A stretch of 33,180 nt of DNA, taken from contig JAFQDN010000045.1 of assembly GCA_017415995.1 (NCBI GenBank), positions 1-33,180 on the forward strand, in the 5' to 3' direction. The notes beneath the pieces are model-generated. The model was not told the DNA's origin, did no database searches, and saw nothing but the letters and a program-made list of their open reading frames with translations. Below are positions 24,687 to 31,858 of the stretch, piece by piece; the first letter of the stretch is position 1; every line of letters begins with the position of its first letter. The position numbers were made by a program, and so were the translations under genes. This DNA comes from Akkermansia sp. GTDB taxonomy: Bacteria > Verrucomicrobiota > Verrucomicrobiia > Verrucomicrobiales > Akkermansiaceae.

Positions 24687-25657
24687 ACGTGATTTAGAAG
24701 CCATATTGCAAGGTCATAAGCCGGTGAACCGACGGACACACGCGCGGCTACCTGCCGCAACTTTCTCACCCCCGTCGGTATAAGGCTGAGATACCATTCT
24801 CTGTTTTGATTATACCCGATGTTGGAAAAAGCCCCCAAAGCCTGCATAAGTCGTTGCAGGGCGCAGGCATAATACACATCAGCATCCACAACATTACCGG
24901 AGATGCGTTCGTATTCTCGTAACAGGCAATCGGACTGTTCCTCTGCCAAATCCATGTACGGGTCATACACGAGGGAAGCTACATCATATTCCGCCCTGCC
25001 GTATCGCATTCCCTGAAAATCTATTAACCAAGCATCATCACCACGGAGCATGATGTTTTGACTTTGGAAATCGCGGTGCACAGGAACTCGTGGCAAGTTT
25101 GCCAAAAACTCGGCCATTTGCACGGCTCCGGGCAATACTGAGGAGTCCGTACAGGATAATCCGCAATGCCTACCTAACAGGTGCTCGGCAAAATAGGATT
25201 GTTCCCAGCGGTACATTGACGCATCAAACGCAGGCTGTAATTCCCAATCGGGAGTCATGCTATGTAAAGCATGCACCTGCTCCAAGGCAGAGGCATAAAA
25301 TGGTCGCAATGTTGAAAAGGAGGCTCCTTTCAGGGATAAAAGCTCGCGCGGGCCAACGTCCTCTACCAAGCAGACGCCGTATCCGTTCGGCAGGCTTCTG
25401 TGGCATTTGATGCCGGGAACCCGGACCCCGGACCGGGCCAAGCCGATCGCAGCCGGAACAAACGAATGATTATCCGCACGGTCAGAAGTCCAGAACACTC
25501 CCAGCACTCCGCTGGGTTGCCCCTGCTGCAACACCCGCATAATAACACGCCCGGATGCACCTGCAACAATAAGTTGCAGGTCGGCATCCTGCACATTAAT
25601 ACCATAATCAAGGCATAAATGTGTGATAAACTGACGAGCCTGTGCTTTATGCGGCAT
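24683..25657 (-). CDS. AmgK-like anomeric MurNAc/GlcNAc kinase (APH-fold)
   Basis: AmgK phosphorylates MurNAc/GlcNAc at C1 in a peptidoglycan recycling route that bypasses de novo UDP-MurNAc synthesis. The 324-residue protein has the aminoglycoside-phosphotransferase/choline-kinase fold, with catalytic loop VHRDFQSQN (193-201, Asp196) and metal-binding LIDFQG (211-216). The blocks HRDFxSxN, DFQ and YDVASLVYDPY are the distinctive pattern of the AmgK group (COG3178) rather than of antibiotic kinases. Its partner MurU is not in the window. It overlaps the next gene by 4 nt and lies 14 nt behind a membrane-protein gene. A different small-molecule kinase role is possible, but the neighbourhood is rich in wall genes. 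Confidence 0.72.
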   Translation of the reverse strand: MPHKAQARQFITHLCLDYGINVQDADLQLIVAGASGRVIMRVLQQGQPSGVLGVFWTSDRADNHSFVPAAIGLARSGVRVPGIKCHRSLPNGYGVCLVEDVGPRELLSLKGASFSTLRPFYASALEQVHALHSMTPDWELQPAFDASMYRWEQSYFAEHLLGRHCGLSCTDSSVLPGAVQMAEFLANLPRVPVHRDFQSQNIMLRGDDAWLIDFQGMRYGRAEYDVASLVYDPYMDLAEEQSDCLLREYERISGNVVDADVYYACALQRLMQALGAFSNIGYNQNREWYLSLIPTGVRKLRQVAARVSVGSPAYDLAIWLLNHV

Positions 25658-25671
25658 ATGCAGTAAGCAGT

Positions 25672-26241
25672 TTAATCGATTTTGAAGAAACTCAACGCGG
25701 GTTTCGTTTTTTCCGGTAAAACGGGAGCGTCATCGGTCTTCTCTTCGGATGTTTGCTTCACGTCGGATTTATCAGAGGTCTCATGCTGTACGTTATTTTC
25801 ACGTTCAGCAGCCACGGCAACAGCAAAAGCAGCAGCAGCTTTAACATCCATGACATCAGCTTCCTGCGTCGGAGCAAGTGGCGTAGGAGGCGGAACTGCA
25901 TTAGCGCGGAAAAATACATTTTCCCTGTTTTCGGGCTCTTTCTTCTTCTTCGGGGCGGTTGGAAGAGCAGATGCAGCAGGAGTCTTTCCGTTATTTCCTG
26001 CTGTTAGAGCACCTTCACTCTTGCGCAACAAATATATTTTTTCCAATAACGAGGCAATCTGGACCAACAAAAATAAGAGGCCGGCAACGGCCAAAGGCCA
26101 AGCGGCGGCAAGCATCCCACTTACAAACTGCGTGGCACTGGCAGGACGCTCATCGGACACTAAATACAGAATAACCTGAGCCAATCCGCAAAATGCAAAC
26201 AAAGCAGCTACCAAGTTACCTGCAATTATCGTAAAAAACAT
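25672..26241 (-). CDS. Two-helix membrane protein with Ala/Pro/Glu-rich tail, unknown function
   Basis: I recognise no family. The 189-residue protein has two hydrophobic helices, about 4-27 and 43-66, separated by a short polar loop. After a Leu/Arg-rich juxtamembrane stretch comes a low-complexity tail of about 110 residues rich in Ala, Pro, Glu, Lys and Thr (KKKKEPENRENVF, PPPTPLAPTQ, KAAAAFAVAVAAE), ending LSFFKID. The tail is probably disordered and cytoplasmic. It lies 22 nt behind the thioredoxin-like gene and 14 nt before the amgK-like gene, so it belongs to the same transcript. Confidence 0.68.
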   Translation of the reverse strand: MFFTIIAGNLVAALFAFCGLAQVILYLVSDERPASATQFVSGMLAAAWPLAVAGLLFLLVQIASLLEKIYLLRKSEGALTAGNNGKTPAASALPTAPKKKKEPENRENVFFRANAVPPPTPLAPTQEADVMDVKAAAAFAVAVAAERENNVQHETSDKSDVKQTSEEKTDDAPVLPEKTKPALSFFKID

Positions 26242-26263
26242 GGACTGGGGCAGTTAAAGTTCT

Positions 26264-26845
26264 TTATTCTTCAGCATCCTTCTTTTCCTTTTTGGCCTTC
26301 TTTTCAGCAGCCTTTATATCCTTAACGTACTGCTTCCAATTATTGGCAAGGAACTCGGAAACTTCCAGTCCACTGGCTTCACCCAACTTGTTACCGTCGG
26401 CATCCAGAGCAACCATGCAGGGCAATTTATTACCTCCCGTATGGGGGAACGGAATACCGGTCCTATCCGTGGGAGATACAATGGGGAAACGCATCTTGGC
26501 TTTCCTTGCCCATTTGGCAGCGGTTTCATCATCGGCATCAACGTTGAGCATCACAAGCTCAGCGCCTTTACCCTTCATCTTCTTGTATGCCGCAACAATA
26601 GCGGGAGCCTCCGCCACACAGTTGGGACACATGTAGCGGGACTGGTAGATGAAGTACACCTTAGCCTCCGGGTCCGGTTTGGCTTTTGTTACATACTTGC
26701 GGTTTGCAAGTGACGCCGGCACCATGGGTAAGTCTTCGGCAGAAACAACTTCTTCAGTGTCGCCTTTTTTGGCAAAGGCACACGGAGTGGTAGCGACAGC
26801 TAAAAGAGAGCCGACGCAAAACAAGCTGAGGATTATGTTCTTCAT
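26264..26845 (-). CDS. Secreted thioredoxin-fold protein with CPNC motif
   Basis: From ATG 26843-26845 the product has 193 residues: signal peptide to about TTPCAFA (25), then a thioredoxin fold. YMCPNC (71-76) is the redox motif and KLPCMVALD (140-148) supplies the expected cis-Pro142. An extra Cys143 follows this Pro. A Lys/Glu-rich helical tail of about 20 residues ends the chain. It probably works in the periplasm as a thiol-disulfide reductase or cytochrome-c-maturation-like (TlpA/ResA) protein, but the partner is unknown. The longer frame to 26980 would read through a hairpin and lose the signal peptide, so it is rejected. It heads the gene run down to 23334. Confidence 0.8.
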   Translation of the reverse strand: MKNIILSLFCVGSLLAVATTPCAFAKKGDTEEVVSAEDLPMVPASLANRKYVTKAKPDPEAKVYFIYQSRYMCPNCVAEAPAIVAAYKKMKGKGAELVMLNVDADDETAAKWARKAKMRFPIVSPTDRTGIPFPHTGGNKLPCMVALDADGNKLGEASGLEVSEFLANNWKQYVKDIKAAEKKAKKEKKDAEE

Positions 26846-26874
26846 GGCTATGTGTATTGGTGTGGAGCAGGTTT

Positions 26875-26905
26875 GCCCGCATAGCGCAGCACACGCTATG
26901 CGGGC
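26875..26905 (-). terminator. Perfect 12-bp hairpin behind pgi, no U-tract
   Basis: Positions 26875-26886 and 26894-26905 pair perfectly around a 7-nt loop. The structure begins 13 nt after the pgi stop and precedes the thioredoxin-like gene on the same strand. AAACC follows, not U. It may stop pgi transcripts or process the mRNA between the two genes. Confidence 0.55.
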
Positions 26906-26918
26906 AGATTGAATTTTA

Positions 26919-28454
26919 TCAATTTTTTGCAAAAGTATCCGCGCAAGGACACTCTGCCACCGTCCAAGTTGCCTTCCCACTCTCGGCTATGTGAACAAGA
27001 GCGTGGTAGGTATCTTCCACATCCGCACCGACTTTGGCAGCTACCTGCTCCGCAGTTGACGGGGTGGAACTCAGCGCACTCTCGGCATCCGCCAGCAATT
27101 TCAGGAACACATTGGCAGCCAGTTTGCCGGCCTGTACGCCGGGTTGATGGTAGGCGTTGATGTGAATCAGGCTGGCATAGAAGCTTACGGCACGTTCAAA
27201 CAGCGCTATCAGCATACCTAAGGTGTAGGCATTGACGGACGGAATGGAAATCGTAATACTTTGGCGTCCGCTTTCGCTCAATGCCTTACGCGTACCACGA
27301 AGGAACCCTTGCAGGTAGTCACCGGCGGTAAATGCACCTTCCACCTTTACGGTGTCAGAGGGAGCCTGACGCACCTCGATAAAGGTCACGAAGAAATTGT
27401 TAAGGCCATCGCGCAGCTGTTGTACATATGCATGCTGATCCGTGGAGCCTTTGTTACCGTACACGGAAATACCTTGATTCACAACATTTCCGTCCAAATC
27501 AAGTTCTTTACCGAGGGACTCCATAATCAGTTGTTGCAAGTACTTGGAGAACAACACCAAGCTGTCCTTGTACGGCAACACAACCATGTCCTTCTTGCCT
27601 TTACCTTCTCCGGCCGCATACCAAGCCAAGGCCAGTTTCATGGACGCATTAACGGCAGTGTCGGCCACGCGGGTATGAGCGTCCATATCTGCAGCGCCTT
27701 GCAGCAATGCGTCTACATCCACACCTTGCAACGCGGCGGGCACCAACCCTACTACAGAGGTTTCGGACGTACGGCCACCCACCCAATCTTCCATCGGGAA
27801 ACGCTTAATCCACCCTTCGCCCTCAGCCACCTTGTCCAAGGTTGAGCCCACGCCGGTTACGGCCACAGCATGTTGCGCAAAGTTTAAGCCTTTATCGGTA
27901 AAATAGGCTTGCGCACAAACCATGCCGTTACGAGTCTCGGGCGTGCCACCGGATTTAGAAATTACCACGGCCAGAGTTTCGGTAAGAGGAAGCGTATCCA
28001 AGACTTTGTACATTCCATCCGGATCCGTATTATCCAAGAATGCCATCTTGAGTCCGGCTGCGGGCAACGCATCCGCTACCAATTCAGGTCCCAAGGCGGA
28101 GCCACCGATACCGATGACCAAGCAGGTGCTGAATTTCTTGCCATTCGGAGCCAAAATCTTACCACTGAGCACATCGGCAGCAAAGTTTTTCAGGTCAGCA
28201 AGCGGTTCATCAATCTTTGCACGCAGCTCGGCTGTAGGTGCAATAGAACTGTTGCGCAGCCAGTAATGCCCAACCATGCGCCCCTCATCAGGATTTGCTA
28301 TCACCCCGCGCTCCAACGCCGCGATATCCCCATATGCGCGCTCTATCAGAGGCTGCATACCGCTCAGGAAGTCCTCCGTAAGCGGAAGTTTAGAAAAATC
28401 AAGAGAAATACCCATCTCCGGGTAACGCAAAAGCTGTGTTGCATATTGTTTCAT
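26919..28454 (-). CDS. pgi: Glucose-6-phosphate isomerase
   Basis: Pgi interconverts glucose 6-phosphate and fructose 6-phosphate in glycolysis and gluconeogenesis. The 511-residue protein shows the two SIS domains and family blocks in order: VIGIGGSALGPEL (from 113), DNTDPDG, SKSGGTPET (166-174), GGRTSETSVVG, QQLIMESLGKELD, GSTDQHAYVQQL and HINAYHQPGVQAGK, which includes the catalytic-region His/Lys. I chose ATG 28452-28454. A GTG at 28481 would add nine residues but would place the TATAAT of the promoter inside the coding region. It has its own promoter and no close partner. Confidence 0.95.
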   Translation of the reverse strand: MKQYATQLLRYPEMGISLDFSKLPLTEDFLSGMQPLIERAYGDIAALERGVIANPDEGRMVGHYWLRNSSIAPTAELRAKIDEPLADLKNFAADVLSGKILAPNGKKFSTCLVIGIGGSALGPELVADALPAAGLKMAFLDNTDPDGMYKVLDTLPLTETLAVVISKSGGTPETRNGMVCAQAYFTDKGLNFAQHAVAVTGVGSTLDKVAEGEGWIKRFPMEDWVGGRTSETSVVGLVPAALQGVDVDALLQGAADMDAHTRVADTAVNASMKLALAWYAAGEGKGKKDMVVLPYKDSLVLFSKYLQQLIMESLGKELDLDGNVVNQGISVYGNKGSTDQHAYVQQLRDGLNNFFVTFIEVRQAPSDTVKVEGAFTAGDYLQGFLRGTRKALSESGRQSITISIPSVNAYTLGMLIALFERAVSFYASLIHINAYHQPGVQAGKLAANVFLKLLADAESALSSTPSTAEQVAAKVGADVEDTYHALVHIAESGKATWTVAECPCADTFAKN

Positions 28455-28464
28455 ATCGCGCGCA

Positions 28465-28493
28465 ATTATACGACCATTCACTTACTTTTGCAA
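28465..28493 (-). promoter_or_regulatory. pgi promoter with perfect -10 and GCTTGCAAA element
   Basis: On the minus strand TTGCAA (28493-28488), embedded in TGCTTGCAAAA, is 17 nt from a perfect TATAAT (28470-28465). The -10 ends 10 nt before the pgi ATG, so the leader would be only a few nucleotides. Confidence 0.65.
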
Positions 28494-28618
28494 GCAGAAT
28501 CACCCACCGTCCCGCATTTACGGTTCAGTTTCTACCTCATCCGCATCCGAATACGTTTATATTCAATTCTATTTTATCCTCAGCTCACGAAAAACACTAC
28601 AAATTACAAAGCGAGTCA

Positions 28619-28647
28619 TTGACAGGCGATACATATTGTGGTATAAG
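28619..28647 (+). promoter_or_regulatory. Strong sigma-70-like promoter
   Basis: Perfect TTGACA (28619-28624), 17-nt spacer, and TATAAG (28642-28647, five of six). It drives the Pro/His/Lys-rich lipoprotein gene starting 27 nt downstream. Upstream, 28494-28618 is AT-rich with no further signal that I can see. Confidence 0.75.
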
Positions 28648-28674
28648 GTACGCGATAACAACGCAACGTTTTTT

Positions 28675-28995
28675 ATGAAAAAGCTCATAACAATATCAAC
28701 CGGATTACTTTTCTCCATCGCGCTGGTATCGTGCGACTGGGATGATTGGGATGACCACCACCACGGACACGGCGGGCCTCCGCCTCCTGCATGGGGGCCA
28801 AGCTATGGACCGAACTATCGACCGCATCATCCCAAACCATCGGGCCACAAGCCCCCCAAGCCCCATAAGCCATCCGGGCATAAGCCGAATAAGCCACACA
28901 AGCCGGATTCCTCCCACCATGGACCTAAGGGACCTAAAACGCAGAAGCATTCCCCCGGCAACACGAGAAAAGGCCCGGCATTACGCCACCGTTAA
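28675..28995 (+). CDS. Pro/His/Lys-rich lipoprotein (106 aa)
   Basis: From ATG 28675 the product has a lipoprotein signal peptide with lipobox LVSC and Cys20. The mature part begins CDWDDWDDHHHGHGG, then continues as low-complexity Pro, His, Lys and Gly sequence with an imperfect internal repeat of about 12 residues (KPSGHKPPKPHK, then KPSGHKPNKPHK). By the E. coli Lol rule, Asp at +2 would keep it in the inner membrane; whether this holds here is unknown. The acidic and His stretches suggest metal binding and the repeats a wall-spanning spacer, both inference. A strong promoter and a terminator frame it as a single-gene unit. A frame extension to 28636 would overlap the promoter and is rejected. 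Confidence 0.75.
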   Translation: MKKLITISTGLLFSIALVSCDWDDWDDHHHGHGGPPPPAWGPSYGPNYRPHHPKPSGHKPPKPHKPSGHKPNKPHKPDSSHHGPKGPKTQKHSPGNTRKGPALRHR

Positions 28996-29019
28996 TACAG
29001 GACGCATTCGGCAATTTGC

Positions 29020-29054
29020 AACGGAGTGGAAAAATTCCACTCCGTTTTATTCTT
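29020..29054 (+). terminator. Rho-independent terminator
   Basis: A perfect 12-bp stem (29020-29031 with 29035-29046) with a 3-nt AAA loop is followed by TTATTCTT. It ends the lipoprotein gene, and its tail overlaps the -35 of the next promoter. Confidence 0.85.
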
Positions 29055-29081
29055 GACAAAAGCAGAGGAATCAGTTAGGCT
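29053..29081 (+). promoter_or_regulatory. Candidate promoter overlapping the preceding terminator tail
   Basis: Perfect TTGACA (29053-29058) is 17 nt from TAGGCT (29076-29081, only three of six). TTCTTGACAA recurs upstream of the cysJ-like gene with a similarly weak -10. Confidence 0.4.
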
Positions 29082-29107
29082 CACGCCGACACCCCCGAAC
29101 ATCGGAT

Positions 29108-29746
29108 ATGACAAAAACAAGCATACTTACCGCATTTCTGTTATCGGCACTTACTGTTATGCCGGTTGCATACGCACAAAATACGCCTCCCGTCCCCACA
29201 GCCCAAAGTGGCAAAGGCAACAGTGATTTAATGGCATCCAACACGGTTCGCGCTATTTTCCGAGGAGTGCAACAAATTACCGTCCACAGCTATACCAACC
29301 CGCAGGCACAAACCACACAAGTAGCAGTGTTCGAGGTCGTTGCCAATTTGGCACACCGCCGTTATGTTCGTTACGGTGATGGTCTGCTTGCAGCGGGTAC
29401 AATTTTCACCGTAAGCATGGACAAGAATCACCCCGGTCAACCGTCTTCCATTGTGGACGAAATCAGCCAAATGCAAGTAGGCGAAGAGGCAGTCATGAAG
29501 ATTGACCATCTCTTCCTTTTTGCTGACCCTGAGGGGCAAAACATTCGCCCCTGCACACGTTTGGCCAGAAAGCCGTCCGGAACAACAACAGCGCCTACCA
29601 CTACCGCACCGATTCAACCGACCGTCCCCGCCGGAGCAACGATTAGGCAGCCTTCTGCCCCCCGCCCGGTAATCCAGCCAGGCAACGGATCCGGTGCCGG
29701 CTCCGTATTTGGGATTGAGGATGACAATGATACGATTGTTGAATAA
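29108..29746 (+). CDS. Secreted protein of unknown function with Pro/Thr-rich tail
   Basis: No family is recognised. The 212-residue product has a signal peptide (MTKTSILTAFLLSALTVMPV, cleavage after AYA near 23). A compact domain (about 40-150) looks beta-rich, with alternating segments such as VRAIFRGVQQITVHSY, TTQVAVFEVVANL and AVMKIDHLFLFAD. A Pro/Thr/Ala-rich linker follows (PSGTTTAPTTTAPIQPTV), then an acidic C-terminus. It should be periplasmic or surface-exposed. A small lipoprotein gene follows 15 nt downstream and is probably co-transcribed. It has no SD sequence. Confidence 0.75.
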   Translation: MTKTSILTAFLLSALTVMPVAYAQNTPPVPTAQSGKGNSDLMASNTVRAIFRGVQQITVHSYTNPQAQTTQVAVFEVVANLAHRRYVRYGDGLLAAGTIFTVSMDKNHPGQPSSIVDEISQMQVGEEAVMKIDHLFLFADPEGQNIRPCTRLARKPSGTTTAPTTTAPIQPTVPAGATIRQPSAPRPVIQPGNGSGAGSVFGIEDDNDTIVE

Positions 29747-29761
29747 CGGCATCATATTATC

Positions 29762-30031
29762 ATGAAAAGGCTCACATCATTTACCATTGCAGCCGTTATC
29801 TGCACCATTCTGAGCGCTTGCGATGCCGGACTGCGAGGCAACGGAAGCAGCGAATACAGCTACGGAGGTTTTTCATCTTTCGACTCAGACGACGACTGGG
29901 ACAATTCAACCTACTTTGACAGTGATGATGACAACAGTAGTTCATCATCCGGTAGCAGTTCCTCCCATCATCGAGGGCACTCTTCCCGAGCATCGGACTC
30001 CGGCACAAGCTCACGAGCACGCAGACGCTGA
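29762..30031 (+). CDS. Ser/Asp-rich small lipoprotein (89 aa)
   Basis: The signal peptide carries lipobox LSAC with Cys20 and Asp at +2. The mature 70 residues are low-complexity: an acidic stretch (FDSDDDWDNSTYFDSDDDNS), then Ser-rich sequence with HHRGHSSR, and a basic end RARRR. The charge runs from acidic near the membrane to basic at the C-terminus. No family is recognised. It lies 15 nt behind the secreted protein gene and is followed by a long hairpin. The consistent signal peptide and lipobox support translation. Confidence 0.72.
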   Translation: MKRLTSFTIAAVICTILSACDAGLRGNGSSEYSYGGFSSFDSDDDWDNSTYFDSDDDNSSSSSGSSSSHHRGHSSRASDSGTSSRARRR

Positions 30032-30056
30032 GCTACGAGCTGAACAACCTTGTTTT

Positions 30057-30090
30057 CAAACGCGGCTTCTGTTTCCGGAAGCCGCGTTTG
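30057..30090 (+). terminator. Perfect 13-bp hairpin without U-tract
   Basis: Positions 30057-30069 pair with 30078-30090 around an 8-nt loop, starting 26 nt after the preceding stop. The stem itself ends GTTTG and is followed by CTGTCTG, so the U-run is minimal. Confidence 0.6.
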
Positions 30091-30112
30091 CTGTCTGTAC
30101 GGCATTTTTTGC

Positions 30113-30141
30113 TTGCAAAACGGGTAAAATTGATATATATA
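30113..30141 (+). promoter_or_regulatory. Candidate promoter with GCTTGCAAA element
   Basis: TTGCAA (30113-30118) inside TTGCTTGCAAAA is spaced 17 nt from TATATA (30136-30141, four of six). The start codon lies 24 nt further. The element matches those before pgi and the hflX cluster. Confidence 0.5.
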
Positions 30142-30165
30142 GGGAAAAAGTACACTTGATAGCAC

Positions 30166-30993
30166 ATGAAGTCAGCCATAGCCATGTTGCTGTTATGCGG
30201 TATTATGGTGAATGCAGCAGAGCCTGATCTCACTGTTCGATTAAGCTCCTGTCGCTCGGAGTTCCGCACCCATGACAGCACGGACAAACCCGGTCTCATC
30301 GTTCGTTTGCAACTGATACCGGCTGCAGGGATAAGCCTGTGCGACACGGAGAAATTAAACCCGAACCTGACGGTTACGGATGCTTCCGGCAAAAAGCATA
30401 AGGCAACAGCGGCTCGTATTTACAGAACGGAGGACGATACACAACAAATTTTTGCTGAATACACCATAGCAAAACGTCCCACCGGTGCAAAATTGCAAGC
30501 TGACGGAACCCTGGAATTGACCACGGCTAAAGACCTTGTCCTGCATGAGCCCATATCTGTAAATTTATTGGCGGCAAGCGAGTTCAAACTCGGTGAAACT
30601 ACATTCACCGTAACACCGGCAGAGGCAAATGCCAACAAAAACAACATGGAGGGGGAACGATTACGACGGGCGGAAATTACAATCACCTACCCCGCCGCCA
30701 CCACCATCATGCAAATTTCACGATGTTGGCTTCCTGAACCTCAAGAGGGGGCAGAATCCACGGAAAGCTTTACGCAAGAACTCCAATTCACCACAAAATT
30801 GAACGATGACGCCACGAAAAAAAGCACCACTCTCATCATAGTAGATGCTTTACATACCCCGTCCTTGCAGATTTCCACCTGTGCAGAAAAAAACAAAATA
30901 AAACAAGCATTTCATTTTGAGCTTACCCTCAGCGAGGTCGTAGAGATTACCCCTTCTGCCGAAGCGGAGCAAAAGCAATCCAAACAGCCATGA
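30166..30993 (+). CDS. Secreted protein of unknown function, paralogue A of a tandem pair
   Basis: The 275-residue product has a signal peptide (MKSAIAMLLLCGIMVNA, cleavage near 18). The mature part looks beta-rich and is collinear with the next gene product. Matching blocks include LQLIPAAGISLCD against RLHATPSKGALLCV, then LTVTDASGK against IQAKDAVGN, YTIAKRPTGAKL against FTARPEGGEI, and TTFTVTPAE against IPFTIEPQNK. Both end in a second domain with ITYP or ITYT near its start. Function is unknown; a periplasmic beta-sandwich fold is a guess. The stop overlaps the next start as ATGA (30990-30993). Confidence 0.75.
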   Translation: MKSAIAMLLLCGIMVNAAEPDLTVRLSSCRSEFRTHDSTDKPGLIVRLQLIPAAGISLCDTEKLNPNLTVTDASGKKHKATAARIYRTEDDTQQIFAEYTIAKRPTGAKLQADGTLELTTAKDLVLHEPISVNLLAASEFKLGETTFTVTPAEANANKNNMEGERLRRAEITITYPAATTIMQISRCWLPEPQEGAESTESFTQELQFTTKLNDDATKKSTTLIIVDALHTPSLQISTCAEKNKIKQAFHFELTLSEVVEITPSAEAEQKQSKQP

Positions 30994-31751
30994 TTCGCCT
31001 ATTAACAGCATTGTCCTGTTGCATTGTGTTACACGCAGCTGCGGAGGAAACAAAATGTTCCGTCAAAATATCTCCGCAAAGTGTGGAATGTCACTACACG
31101 GAAGCTTCACACAATCCGCAAAGCTCAGTTCCGACCACACTCTGCACCGTCAGGCTACATGCAACACCGTCAAAGGGAGCCCTACTCTGCGTACATGATG
31201 ATTCCCACGCCGATTTGCCGGATATTCAGGCCAAGGACGCAGTCGGGAATGCGCTGGTCGGTAAGTTCCGAGAGTGGGAGCACTGTTTTGACTCTAAAGA
31301 TGAATGCCATATCATGGTCTACGATTTTACAGCTCGGCCGGAAGGCGGGGAAATCATCTTTGATACGGAAATTGAGGTGCCGGTAATGCCCGGAATTCAA
31401 AAAAACGAAGCGCCGAGCTTCAAAACTACGGAAAAATCCCGGATTACCATTGCAGACATTCCCTTTACCATTGAGCCCCAAAATAAAGACCCGGAAAAGC
31501 CTGAACAACTGCCACTGCTCATTACATACACCAACGCTGCGCAGGTTGCGGAAATCATCATTTGTGATGATAAGGGCAATCACCTGAAAAGCCAAATTGT
31601 CCAGGGTGATTTTGATTCGGACACCGGCACAACTTCCGCCATCTATGTCGTCTCTTATAAAAAAGAAAACGCAAAATTAGCAGTTCGCACGTTCAAGCCT
31701 GTGGAGAAAGTCAAAGTCCCCGTCAAATTCAAAGCGTCCATCGGCAGATAA
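30990..31751 (+). CDS. Secreted protein of unknown function, paralogue B of a tandem pair
   Basis: The 253-residue product has its own signal peptide (MIRLLTALSCCIVLHAAA, cleavage near 18) and the same two-part layout as paralogue A, with which it shares low but collinear similarity. It has more cysteines in the first domain (Cys23, Cys34, Cys52 and Cys67 among them), so disulfides in the periplasm are likely. The start overlaps paralogue A's stop as ATGA, which strongly suggests translational coupling and equimolar production, as for a heteromeric pair. I do not recognise the family. No terminator-like hairpin is evident in 31752-31858. Confidence 0.73.
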   Translation: MIRLLTALSCCIVLHAAAEETKCSVKISPQSVECHYTEASHNPQSSVPTTLCTVRLHATPSKGALLCVHDDSHADLPDIQAKDAVGNALVGKFREWEHCFDSKDECHIMVYDFTARPEGGEIIFDTEIEVPVMPGIQKNEAPSFKTTEKSRITIADIPFTIEPQNKDPEKPEQLPLLITYTNAAQVAEIIICDDKGNHLKSQIVQGDFDSDTGTTSAIYVVSYKKENAKLAVRTFKPVEKVKVPVKFKASIGR

Positions 31752-31785
31752 CGATAAATAGTCTACCGTTCTTGTCTGATTTTTC

Positions 31786-31814
31786 TTGACAAGCAGCCAA
31801 TTTAAGAGCACACT
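31786..31814 (+). promoter_or_regulatory. Possible promoter of the cysJ-like gene
   Basis: Perfect TTGACA (31786-31791) within TTCTTGACAA; at 17 nt spacing the -10 place reads CACACT (three of six). The context resembles that at 29053, but the -10 is weak. Confidence 0.3.
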
Positions 31815-31858
31815 CTACTGCGTAAGTCTGACAAAAGATTTCTAACACAATAGCAACT

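Noticed and set aside
24683..25657. Aminoglycoside-resistance phosphotransferase
   Set aside because: The catalytic blocks fit the AmgK/COG3178 group, and the gene sits in a housekeeping-type cluster with no mobile-element or resistance context.
26846..26980. N-terminal extension of the thioredoxin-like protein
   Set aside because: The extra 45 residues would be read through a 12-bp hairpin and the pgi 3' end and would bury a clear signal peptide that starts at 26845.
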